This document shows, piece by piece, positions 37,607-45,343 of a stretch of 64,000 nucleotides of DNA. Position numbers and translations under genes: made by a program. The DNA is from Carboxydothermus hydrogenoformans Z-2901. Lineage in GTDB: Bacteria; Bacillota; Z-2901; Carboxydothermales; Carboxydothermaceae. Position 1 is the stretch's first letter, and every line of letters starts with the position of its first letter. The notes beneath the pieces were generated by a model. That model ran no database searches. It was not told the origin of the DNA and worked only from the letters and a program-made list of their open reading frames with translations. The DNA lies in contig NC_007503.1 of NCBI RefSeq assembly GCF_000012865.1, positions 1,772,001-1,836,000 of the forward strand, written 5' to 3'.

Positions 37607-37634
37607 ATTTTAATAATGGAAAAGATTAATTCAA
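37607..37634 (-). promoter_or_regulatory. Candidate promoter for the 29-residue mini-gene
   Basis: TTGAAT (37629-37634), 16-bp spacer, TAAAAT (37607-37612) on the minus strand, about 25 nt before the start codon. Confidence 0.45.
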
Positions 37635-37707
37635 GACTTCATCCGGTATTTTTACATTTCTCTAACATACTTAATATAAACTTTACAAGAGATATGCAAA
37701 TTTCTTG

Positions 37708-37739
37708 CAAAAGAAAACCGGGCCTTTCTGTGCCCGGTT
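37708..37739 (-). terminator. Intrinsic terminator after the selenoprotein gene
   Basis: AACCGGGC/GCCCGGTT stem (37732-37739 with 37716-37723) overlaps the stop codon and is followed by TTTTCTTTT on the minus strand. Confidence 0.8.
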
Positions 37740-38031
37740 ATTCTTCTCTTATTCCCACTTCTCCCAGGTGTCTTGCCAGCACCGAGTAATTTAAAGTACC
37801 TGCAAATTTAAATACATCGTCAAAGTACACCAGGGGCAAAGGGTATTCTCTCATTTTTTCCTTTACTTCTTGAGGTAATTCTCCTTCAACGTCTACAAAC
37901 TGGATGCTTACTCTGCCACCGAAGCGGCGTTCCAGGCTTGGCTTTAAAAACTTTACCAACTCTTCCTGAGTTGGAAGCGTTCCTCAACTGTAGCACTCCC
38001 GTTTCCGTGTTCCGTAAACAATAATTTTCAT
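37738..38031 (-). CDS. Probable selenocysteine-containing thioredoxin-fold protein (CxxU), UGA recoded
   Basis: Starting at ATG 38031 (GGGGAG nine bases upstream) the frame reads MKIIVYGTRKRECYS, then an in-frame UGA at 37986-37984, then GTLPTQEELVKFLKPSLERR and on to TAA at 37738: 97 residues. The UGA falls at position 16, exactly completing a C-Y-S-U redox motif after a beta strand, as in thioredoxin-like proteins; the remainder (VSIQFVDVEGELP, PLPLVYFDDVFKFAG) resembles the DUF1462/YuzD family, where a CxxC occurs here. A perfect 7-bp hairpin follows the UGA at the distance expected for a bacterial SECIS. A downstream TTG start at 37959 would lose the first strand and active site. It lies 42 nt behind apt. 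Confidence 0.82.
37956..37986 (-). promoter_or_regulatory. UGA codon plus SECIS-like hairpin
   Basis: UGA at 37986-37984, 9 unpaired bases, then CCAACUC (37974-37968), loop AGGAA, GAGUUGG (37962-37956). The loop begins 16 nt after the UGA and has G at its second and third positions, as in bacterial SECIS elements recognised by SelB. Confidence 0.78.
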
Positions 38032-38073
38032 ATTTACTCACTCCCCGCAAAATCCCTTCCAAGAGATAAGAGC

Positions 38074-38586
38074 CTAATATTGAACAAGCGAGATTACCTT
38101 TTTCCCGGTAAGTTTTTTCCGCCCTTCGAGAGCTAAAAGTTCAATTACAAACAAAAGGGCTTCTACCTTGGCTCCTAATCGTTCACAAAGCTCCACGGTA
38201 GCTTTCATCGTACCGCCGGTAGCTAAGACGTCATCAACAATTACCACTCGATCCCCCGGTTTTAACGCATCGGTATGAATTTCCAGAGTATTGTTTCCGT
38301 ACTCCAAATCATAGGAAACACTAATACTTTCCCGGGGCAACTTTCCTTCCTTGCGCACCGGTACAAAACCAAGTCCCAGCTTATAAGCTAAAGGAGCCCC
38401 AAACATAAATCCCCGGGACTCAATCGCTACCACGTGGGTAGGCCTTAAATCTACTACCTTTTCGGCCAATAATTCTACGGTTCGGCGAAAAGTTTCGGGA
38501 TTTTGCAGCAATGGAGTAATATCCCGAAAGATAATCCCCGGACTTGGAAAATCCGGAATATCATAAATGTATTTTTTCAGGTCCAT
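38074..38586 (-). CDS. apt: Adenine phosphoribosyltransferase
   Basis: 170 residues, full length. DLKKYIYDIPDFPSPGIIFR at the N-terminus and the PRPP-binding motif VVIVDDVLATGGTMKATVEL (about 117-136) are diagnostic; ESRGFMFGAPLAYKLG is the purine-binding stretch. Salvages adenine with PRPP to AMP. In this neighbourhood apt is followed by the probable selenoprotein rather than by relA. Own promoter upstream. Confidence 0.96.
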   Translation of the reverse strand: MDLKKYIYDIPDFPSPGIIFRDITPLLQNPETFRRTVELLAEKVVDLRPTHVVAIESRGFMFGAPLAYKLGLGFVPVRKEGKLPRESISVSYDLEYGNNTLEIHTDALKPGDRVVIVDDVLATGGTMKATVELCERLGAKVEALLFVIELLALEGRKKLTGKKVISLVQY

Positions 38587-38628
38587 ACTTTACCTCCGTC
38601 AAAGTTAAATTAAAGTAATACCTCTTGT

Positions 38629-38657
38629 ATATTAGGATATCTTTAGTTGTTTTACAA
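38629..38657 (-). promoter_or_regulatory. Sigma-A-type promoter for apt and selenoprotein gene
   Basis: TTGTAA (38652-38657), 17-bp spacer, TAATAT (38629-38634), about 43 nt before the apt ATG on the minus strand. Confidence 0.6.
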
Positions 38658-38780
38658 GATAGTTTTCGCCTTTTTTAAATAAAAACCAATGTATACATTT
38701 TCACAATTTTTGCAAATAAAAAAGGATTTTACCATCTTATGTAGAAATACTCAATATAAAGTACAAGCGGGAGGATAATT

Positions 38781-40433
38781 ATGTTAAATAATCCTATACC
38801 TGCCTATATTAGAGTTAACAATCTTAAAAACCCTCTGCAAAAGGTAACCGAATTTCATCAGCTACTGGCAAAATTTAAAGACCCCGATGACATCTTAAGG
38901 GAAGTATGTTTTTACCTTAAAGATTTATGGCAGGCCTTAGGATGTAATATTGTCATCCCCAAAAACCCCAAATATGAATTTGAACTAAAGTCCCATTATT
39001 CATCTGCCGCTAAACCACTTCCGGAAAACATCAATGAAAACCAGGGGCTCAGTATTTATGTTTTTAAGGAAAAACACCCTGTTTTAATAAACGATACCAC
39101 CACTTCTCCCCTTACCAACAAAGAAATAGTTAACTACTACGGTCACAAAAGTGCTATTGCAGCTCCTATGGTCGGAAAGTCTAAAACTTTGGGTGTAATT
39201 ATAGTATTTCATAAAGAAAAAGAGTTTTTTACCATTGAAGACTTAGAACTTTTGACATTTTTTGCAAATCATACGGCTTACGTCATAGAAAATCTACAGC
39301 TCTTATACCGGCTGGAAAAAGGTATATATCAAGATTTCTTAACCGGCGTTTATAATTACCGTTACCTGCAGGAATGCCTTTTAAAAATAGCCGAAGACCA
39401 AACAAAGCTTCCACTTTCTGTTATCATGATCGACCTGGACAATTTTAAAAAGTTTAATGACATGTTTGGCCACAGAGCCGGTGACCAAATCATTAAAACC
39501 ACCGCAAAAATCATAAAAAGTTCCGTACGCAAAAACGACCTTGTTTTTCGCTACGGTGGTGATGAGTTTGCCGTTTTACTTCCAGCAACTGACTACCAAA
39601 CTGCTTTAAACGTAGCCCAAAGAATATCAGAAAAAATCAAACAATATACTTATGTTATTGAGAAAAATCGTTTTCGCGGTTTTATTAGAGCCTCGGTAGG
39701 AGCTTCAACTTTAGGGATTGCTCCGACCCCGCAAATGGTTTTGGATCTTGCCGATAAAGCCATGTACCAGATTAAAAGAAGCCGCTTTAACATTTTAAAC
39801 CACATTGCTATAGAAGAAGAAATACTTTCCGATTTTAACCAGGCGGAAAAAACCTTATTTAAAACGTTAAAAGTTTTATTATCCTTAATTGACTTTAAAG
39901 ACCACTATACTTTAGAACATTCCCGTCAGGTAAGCATCTTGTCTTACCATGTGGCCAAAAACTTAAACCTTGACCAGGAAAGCCTCAAAATTATTTATTT
40001 AGCAGGACTTTTACACGATGTGGGTAAAATCTGGATTGATGAAGCAATTATCAATAAACCGGGACCTCTAAACCTTTTAGAATCAGGTGCAATTAAAAAA
40101 CATCCAGTTATCGGCGCCGAAATATTAAAGCCCATATCTTTTTTAAAACCTTTGATTCCAATAATTTACCACCACCATGAAAAATACGATGGCAGCGGTT
40201 ATCCCGACGGTCTTTCGGGAAAAAATATCCCTTTACTTGCGCGGATAATTACTTTGGCCGATAGCTTTGACGCCATGACCTCAACCCGCCCTTACCGTGA
40301 ACCTTTAAATTTCAAAGAAGCCATCCTTGAAATAAAAAAATGCAGTGGCAGCCACTTTGACCCCGACTTGCTGGATGTCTTTATAAAAACCTTATGCCAG
40401 CTAAAAAGCGAAACTACGGAGATTTTTAGCTAA
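38781..40433 (+). CDS. GAF-GGDEF-HD-GYP cyclic-di-GMP signalling protein
   Basis: 550 residues. A GAF-like domain (about 25-175) is followed by a GGDEF domain (about 180-345) with intact RYGGDEF and an upstream RKND that fits the product-inhibition I-site, and an HD-GYP domain (about 355-545) with LLHDVGKIWI and HHHEKYDGSGYPDG. Both the cyclase and phosphodiesterase signatures look intact, so the protein could make and degrade c-di-GMP depending on the GAF signal. No membrane segment: cytoplasmic. The last 33 bp overlap the convergent methyltransferase gene. Confidence 0.9.
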   Translation: MLNNPIPAYIRVNNLKNPLQKVTEFHQLLAKFKDPDDILREVCFYLKDLWQALGCNIVIPKNPKYEFELKSHYSSAAKPLPENINENQGLSIYVFKEKHPVLINDTTTSPLTNKEIVNYYGHKSAIAAPMVGKSKTLGVIIVFHKEKEFFTIEDLELLTFFANHTAYVIENLQLLYRLEKGIYQDFLTGVYNYRYLQECLLKIAEDQTKLPLSVIMIDLDNFKKFNDMFGHRAGDQIIKTTAKIIKSSVRKNDLVFRYGGDEFAVLLPATDYQTALNVAQRISEKIKQYTYVIEKNRFRGFIRASVGASTLGIAPTPQMVLDLADKAMYQIKRSRFNILNHIAIEEEILSDFNQAEKTLFKTLKVLLSLIDFKDHYTLEHSRQVSILSYHVAKNLNLDQESLKIIYLAGLLHDVGKIWIDEAIINKPGPLNLLESGAIKKHPVIGAEILKPISFLKPLIPIIYHHHEKYDGSGYPDGLSGKNIPLLARIITLADSFDAMTSTRPYREPLNFKEAILEIKKCSGSHFDPDLLDVFIKTLCQLKSETTEIFS

Positions 40434-41750
40434 TCGGTTTTTAAATACCCCTTTTTTGACGTATCCAAAACCAAGAGCTACACCTTCATCGCAGATTAAA
40501 TACCAGCCTTCCGACCACGGTACCGAAAAGCTTTCACCTTTTATAAATGCTTGAAGCAGCTCCCCGGGCAATTCCAGAGCACGAGTAAATTTTTTACTCA
40601 ACAAACTAAAAGCTAAAGCCTGAGATGGTACAAAGCGTCCCTTTTTTATTTCGCCAAGTTCTCTGCCGGCACAAACCACCTTTAGACCGGTTATATCCGG
40701 CAAATTTTGCGGCAAGAGAAGTAATTTTTCTCCTTTAAAGGCCACTTCCGGCTCGGGTACAGTAAAATATTCCTGCCAAAACTTACTAAACTCTTCCATA
40801 TTTATCTTTTTCCTTTTTGGTTTACCTTTCTTGGGTAAATGCGATTTTTTTCCGTCATCACACAATTTAACCATTCGTGCAGCAAAATGTCCTTCCCCCT
40901 TTTGTTGAAAGGGCCAGATTCTAAAGGTTTTCTGTAACTCCAGGTTACTTTCGGCCCACTCCGGTACACCCGGCGAAACCCCTTTGATTTCAATGCTTTC
41001 CAGTGCAAAGTTGGGGTTCTGTTTTAAAAACCAAGCCACCACTCTTTCGTTTTCTTCGGGATTAAAGGTACAGGTTGAATAAACCATTACCCCTCCTTCT
41101 TTTAAGAGTTTTGCTGCAGTGGTTAATAACTTTTTCTGGCGCACGCTGCACCCCAGAACATGCTCAATGGACCATTCATCGATAGCTTTGGGATTTTTTC
41201 TAAACATCCCTTCACCGGAGCACGGAGCATCCACTAAAATCCGATCAAAATAAGCTTCAAACTTTTCTTCAAGATTTGGCGGACTTTCATTTAGAACTAA
41301 AAAATTTTCATAGCCCCACCGTTCCAAATTTTCCGTTAGCACTTTAGCCCGGGAAGAATTTACTTCATTGGCAACTAAAATTCCTTCCCCTTTTAATTTG
41401 CTTAGGATTTGCGTCGATTTACCCCCGGGAGCAGCAGCCAAATCCAGTACCTTATCTCCCGGCTTTGGATCCAAAACTTCCACCGGCAGCATTGCCGAAG
41501 GCTCTTGTAAATAAAATGCCCCCGCCCAGTGCCAGGGATCTTTTCCTAAAAACATATCTTCAGAAAGATAATAACCTTCCGGGCACCAGGGAACCGTTTC
41601 TAAATATCCATAGCGTCTGTATAAATCCTCTTGGCTAATTTTTTCTGGATTAATTCTTAAACCGCGAAAAGGAGGAGCATTAATTACTTCTTTTAATTTT
41701 TCCGCTGCAGTTCCTAAAAAAGTCTGGTACTTTTCCCAAAATCCTTCCAA
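40401..41750 (-). CDS. RsmF-like rRNA cytosine-C5-methyltransferase
   Basis: About 449 residues of the NOL1/NOP2/Sun type. FYLQEPSAMLPVEVLDPKPG and LDLAAAPGGKSTQI form the SAM site; the two catalytic cysteines are in LVDAPCSGEGMF and MVYSTCTFNPEEN. The C-terminal 150 residues match the RsmF-type PUA-like extension, so 16S rRNA m5C modification is likely. The upstream TTG at 41768 has no ribosome-binding site; TTG 41750 has GGAGG nine bases upstream. Convergent with the GGDEF/HD-GYP gene, with a 33-bp overlap. Confidence 0.88.
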   Translation of the reverse strand: MEGFWEKYQTFLGTAAEKLKEVINAPPFRGLRINPEKISQEDLYRRYGYLETVPWCPEGYYLSEDMFLGKDPWHWAGAFYLQEPSAMLPVEVLDPKPGDKVLDLAAAPGGKSTQILSKLKGEGILVANEVNSSRAKVLTENLERWGYENFLVLNESPPNLEEKFEAYFDRILVDAPCSGEGMFRKNPKAIDEWSIEHVLGCSVRQKKLLTTAAKLLKEGGVMVYSTCTFNPEENERVVAWFLKQNPNFALESIEIKGVSPGVPEWAESNLELQKTFRIWPFQQKGEGHFAARMVKLCDDGKKSHLPKKGKPKRKKINMEEFSKFWQEYFTVPEPEVAFKGEKLLLLPQNLPDITGLKVVCAGRELGEIKKGRFVPSQALAFSLLSKKFTRALELPGELLQAFIKGESFSVPWSEGWYLICDEGVALGFGYVKKGVFKNRLAKNLRSFAF

Positions 41751-41807
41751 TGGCCCCAGCCTCCACAAAACTCTGTTACATATTCAAAATAACACAAAAA
41801 TTTATCC

Positions 41808-41835
41808 TTGCCAAAATCTTAATTTAAGGTATAAT
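41808..41835 (+). promoter_or_regulatory. Sigma-A-type promoter of the tetR-like gene
   Basis: TTGCCA (41808-41813), 16-bp spacer, perfect TATAAT (41830-41835). Confidence 0.7.
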
Positions 41836-41839
41836 ATAA

Positions 41840-41857
41840 ACAGAATGTTCTTTCTGT
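41840..41857 (+). promoter_or_regulatory. Operator-like palindrome at the tetR transcription start
   Basis: ACAGAATGTTCTTTCTGT covers the expected start site just after the -10. Its AGAATGTTCTTTCT core matches the palindromes before the downstream oxidoreductase gene at most positions, implying autoregulation. Confidence 0.55.
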
Positions 41858-41869
41858 GGGGGTGCGGAT

Positions 41870-42451
41870 TTGGCAAAAAAAACTCCTGAGACAGAGATAA
41901 AACAAAAAATTTACCTGTCAGCCCGTAAACTCTTTGTTGAAAAAGGTTACCACCGGACCAGTATCCCGGATATTGTCAAAGATGCCGGGGTAAGTATTGG
42001 GGCAATTTATCACCACTTCTCTTCTAAAGAGGAATTGGCCCGCGTCATTCACGAAGATGCGGTGGAAAGTTTCTTAAGCCGGTACCAGTTACAGGTTGAA
42101 ACAAAGGCCACCGCAAAAGAAAAAGTTCGTGGTTTTGTAGAAATGATGTTTAACTGGGCCGATGAAGATTTAATTACCGTTAACTACCTTTTACACGCCC
42201 GTCCCAAAGAAATTTTAGATTGCAACTTTACTATTTGCACTGCTGAAGGCTTGGAAGCCGTGAAAAAAATCGTTGAGTTTGGCCAAAAGGAAGGTACTTT
42301 TAAAGATACTGACCCGATACTTTTAGCTGCTTTTATTTCCGGCCCTGTCATGCGTATAATAGAATTAAAAACTGACGGTATTATCACCCAGCCTTTATCC
42401 AGTATCATCGATACCACTGTCCAGCTAATATTTGATGCCTTAAAAAAGTAA
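41870..42451 (+). CDS. TetR-family transcriptional regulator
   Basis: 193 residues. N-terminal helix-turn-helix (IYLSARKLFVEKGYHRTSIPD split at residue 33, then IVKDAGVSIGAIYHHFSSKE, about 36-55), then an all-helical ligand domain typical of regulators of lipid or organic-acid metabolism. TTG start with GGGGGTG five bases upstream. It precedes the FAD/iron-sulfur oxidoreductase gene in the same direction, and similar palindromes occur in both promoters. Confidence 0.92.
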   Translation: MAKKTPETEIKQKIYLSARKLFVEKGYHRTSIPDIVKDAGVSIGAIYHHFSSKEELARVIHEDAVESFLSRYQLQVETKATAKEKVRGFVEMMFNWADEDLITVNYLLHARPKEILDCNFTICTAEGLEAVKKIVEFGQKEGTFKDTDPILLAAFISGPVMRIIELKTDGIITQPLSSIIDTTVQLIFDALKK

Positions 42452-42473
42452 TTTTATTTTTTAAATGCAACAG

Positions 42474-42520
42474 AAAGAATATTCTTTTTTATATAAATAT
42501 TAGTGAAAGAATATTCTTTC
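42474..42520 (+). promoter_or_regulatory. Two tandem TetR-type operators before the oxidoreductase gene
   Basis: AAAGAATATTCTTT (42474-42487) and GAAAGAATATTCTTTC (42505-42520), both perfect palindromes with identical cores, with centres 32 bp apart, about three helical turns. The segment between contains TATAAATATT, a possible -10 region. Confidence 0.65.
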
Positions 42521-42612
42521 TTTTAAGGAGGTGAAACGGTGTAAAGGGACTTTTGTTCTTATAATTTTTTGTTACAAGTTTCTCAAAATAATTTTTGCAG
42601 GAGGTTTTAAAA

Positions 42613-45285
42613 ATGGAAAAATTAAAGGAAATTTTTCAGGAACGTTTTCGGGATAATTACCTCGAAAGAATTCTTTACAGCCATGACATGGGAGTTATCC
42701 CGAGTGCCGTTAAAAAGACTTTTAACTCCCTGCCCGATGCTGTAGTTCAGCCTGTAAACAAAGATGAAATTAAACAGTTAGTAATGTATGCGCAAACGGC
42801 AAAAATTCCTATTGTTCCCCGGGGCGCTGCTACCGCTGGGTTCGGAGGAGCCGTTCCCACCAAAGGTGGAATTGTGGTAGATTTTATCAGGATGAAAAAG
42901 GTTATTTCCTTTAACCCGGAAAAGCAAACCGTCACCGTTGAGCCAGGGCTTGTCTGGCAGGAGTTGGATGAGTATCTAAACCGTTACGGTTACACGTTAC
43001 GGCTCTATCCTACCAGCTATCCCGGTTCCACCGTTGGCGGCTGGGTTGCCCAGGGCGGCACGGGTATCGGTAGTTATATGTTTGGAAGTTTTTTAGAAAA
43101 TATCGTAGAGGTTAAGGCTATTCTCGGGGATGGAACGGAAAAAACCTTTGCGGGGGAAGAGCTAAAATTAATTTACGGTTTAGAAGGTATCACCGGCTTG
43201 ATTTACGAAGTTACGATAAAAATTATGCCCAAAAAGGAAGAAGTACCCGTACTGGCAGCTTTTCCAGAGCTTGAAAGTTTAAGTGCATTAATGGATAGTT
43301 TAGAAAAAGAAAATCTTCCCCTGTGGTCCGTAAATTTAATGTCCCCGGAATTTGTAAAACTTCAGCAAAAAGCCCAAAATCACTATATTCTTCCTGAAGA
43401 TAAATATTTTCTTAATTTTGTCCTGCTATCTCCAACCCAGAAAGATTTAGATAGCCTTGCGGAAACCTTAAACCGGTTTGGCGGACAAATAATGCCCTCC
43501 GCTATAGCTCAAGAGGAATGGAACAACCGTTTTTACCCGATGCGTTTAAAACGTCTTGGCCCGTCAATTGTAGCTTCCGAAGTTCTATTGCCAAAAAATC
43601 AAGCCTGGCGCTTTTTAACCGAAACAAAAAATAAGTTTAAAGGCGAATTTGCTTTTGAAGGCACTTTTGCCGCCAAAGACCAAATTACCTTTTTGGGATT
43701 TCTTTTAGCGGACGAACGAAAACTCAATTTCCCCCTGCTTTACGCTAATTCCTTAGTTGTAAATGACATGGCCTTGAAGATGCAGGGCCGGATTTTTGCC
43801 CTTGGCATGTATTTTACCGATTATGCGGAAGAGTTTTTAGGTAAGGATTTAGTGACAAAAATTTTAAGTTTTAAACAAAAAACCGACCAGAGCGGTATTT
43901 TAAACCCTGGTAAGATTCTTCCACCATCTCTGGATAAGAACTCTCCCTTAAAAGCCTTAAACGCCGCAATGAAGAGTGCTAATTTCAGTAAATCCCTTTT
44001 AGGCGGTCTCGGTAAACTATTAGGCGGCAGCAAGGAAGATAATGGCAACGGTAAAGCCATAAAGGGGCTACCGGCAGAAATGGTGGAAGAAAGTTATATT
44101 TGCGCCCAGTGCGGTTTCTGCCGAACCAATTGTACCGTCTTTATGCCCGATCCCTGGGAATCGAACTCTCCCAGAGGTAAATGGTATTTATTAAACCAGT
44201 ACGCCAAAGGGGAAATTGAACTAAGCGAAGAATTAGTTAGCTCGTTAGTACTGTGTACTACCTGTAAAAAATGCAACGTAGTATGTCAAACCAATTTACC
44301 TAACGCCGAACGCTGGATTGGCCTAAGACCGATAGTTAACGAGAAGGGATATATTATCACCGGTTTGGATTTAGTTAAAGATAACGTAGTAAATACCGGA
44401 AACTTCTGGGGAGTACCAAAAGAGGCTAAAAACTGGATGCTTCCGGATATTGAATATGTGGAAGAAGGCGAAATCGCCTACTGGCCGGGCTGCTGGGCAA
44501 GTATCATAATGAAAAATATGCCGCAAAACATCGCTCGGATCATGAATAAGGCCGGCATACCTTTTGTGTACCTGGGAGAAGCAGAAGGATGCTGTGGTCT
44601 ATATCATGTTCTCGGCGGTTACCAAGAAGAGTTTGCCGAAAAAGTCCGGGAAAACTACAAAAACTTTAAAGCCCGTGGCATTAAAAAGTTAATTCTCTCC
44701 TGTCCCGGCTGTTTTGCTACCTTTACCGAAAACTACCCGGAGATGGCCCACCATCTGGGGATTAACTGGGATATTGAAACCGAACATGTCACCGTATTTT
44801 TAAACCGGCTTATCGCTGAAGGAAAACTCAAATTCACTCAGCCTCTAAATGTTAAAGTAACTTACCACGATTCCTGCCATGTCGGACGGTGGTTTAACAT
44901 TTACGATGAACCACGAAATGTTTTAAAAGCGTTACCGGGAGTAGAGTTAGTGGAAATGCAGCACAACCGGGAAAAAGGCCTCTGCTGCGGACTGGTAGCA
45001 TCGTTTCACTCCATGCCGACCGTTGCTTATTCAGGGCAAAAGCGGATTCAGGAGGCGGAAGAAACCCAGGCAGATTATATCGTTACCAACTGTGCCGGCT
45101 GCGGTTCACAGATGAATTATACTTCTAACGCCTTAAATGCGAAAGTAAGGCAAAAAGATATCACCGATTTAGTTGCTATGGCTCTTGGAATAAATGACAT
45201 TTTTGACCCTACCGAACCAATTAAAAATTACATGGAAGCTGCCGTTAAACTCTTAGCTCCCTCCTGCGTAATGCTTAAAAAATAG
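42613..45285 (+). CDS. FAD-linked oxidase/iron-sulfur oxidoreductase fusion (GlcD + HdrD/GlpC-like), 890 residues
   Basis: N-terminal FAD-binding type 4 domain (about 40-220; VPRGAATAGFGGAVPTKGG, YPGSTVGGWVAQGGTGIGSY) with FAD-oxidase C-terminal region to about 445, then a 2x4Fe-4S ferredoxin unit (CAQCGFCRTNC, CTTCKKCNVVC, about 498-565), then two CCG domains (GCCG ... SCPGC and LCCG ... NCAGC). The architecture is that of a D-lactate/glycolate-type dehydrogenase fused to its electron-transfer subunit; the acceptor is probably a quinone or another redox protein, and the substrate is unproven. Start ATG 42613 with GGAGG eight bases upstream. Likely regulated by the adjacent TetR protein. Confidence 0.85.
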   Translation: MEKLKEIFQERFRDNYLERILYSHDMGVIPSAVKKTFNSLPDAVVQPVNKDEIKQLVMYAQTAKIPIVPRGAATAGFGGAVPTKGGIVVDFIRMKKVISFNPEKQTVTVEPGLVWQELDEYLNRYGYTLRLYPTSYPGSTVGGWVAQGGTGIGSYMFGSFLENIVEVKAILGDGTEKTFAGEELKLIYGLEGITGLIYEVTIKIMPKKEEVPVLAAFPELESLSALMDSLEKENLPLWSVNLMSPEFVKLQQKAQNHYILPEDKYFLNFVLLSPTQKDLDSLAETLNRFGGQIMPSAIAQEEWNNRFYPMRLKRLGPSIVASEVLLPKNQAWRFLTETKNKFKGEFAFEGTFAAKDQITFLGFLLADERKLNFPLLYANSLVVNDMALKMQGRIFALGMYFTDYAEEFLGKDLVTKILSFKQKTDQSGILNPGKILPPSLDKNSPLKALNAAMKSANFSKSLLGGLGKLLGGSKEDNGNGKAIKGLPAEMVEESYICAQCGFCRTNCTVFMPDPWESNSPRGKWYLLNQYAKGEIELSEELVSSLVLCTTCKKCNVVCQTNLPNAERWIGLRPIVNEKGYIITGLDLVKDNVVNTGNFWGVPKEAKNWMLPDIEYVEEGEIAYWPGCWASIIMKNMPQNIARIMNKAGIPFVYLGEAEGCCGLYHVLGGYQEEFAEKVRENYKNFKARGIKKLILSCPGCFATFTENYPEMAHHLGINWDIETEHVTVFLNRLIAEGKLKFTQPLNVKVTYHDSCHVGRWFNIYDEPRNVLKALPGVELVEMQHNREKGLCCGLVASFHSMPTVAYSGQKRIQEAEETQADYIVTNCAGCGSQMNYTSNALNAKVRQKDITDLVAMALGINDIFDPTEPIKNYMEAAVKLLAPSCVMLKK

Positions 45286-45289
45286 CAAA

Positions 45290-45335
45290 AAAAACGGTTC
45301 TGTCAGCCCCAGAAAATGGTGGTTGACAGAACCGT
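45290..45335 (-). terminator. 12-bp stem terminator, REP-like sequence
   Basis: ACGGTTCTGTCA/TGACAGAACCGT (45294-45305 with 45324-45335) is a perfect stem with an 18-nt loop. On the minus strand it is followed by eight T, so it ends the MFS transporter gene; on the plus strand it lacks a T-run. Confidence 0.75.
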
Positions 45336-45343
45336 CCCTAAAA

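Noticed and set aside
37738-37959. Truncated 73-residue protein starting at TTG 37959
   Set aside because: This start lies inside the SECIS-like stem, leaves out the first strand and redox motif of the fold and has a poorer ribosome-binding site than the ATG at 38031.
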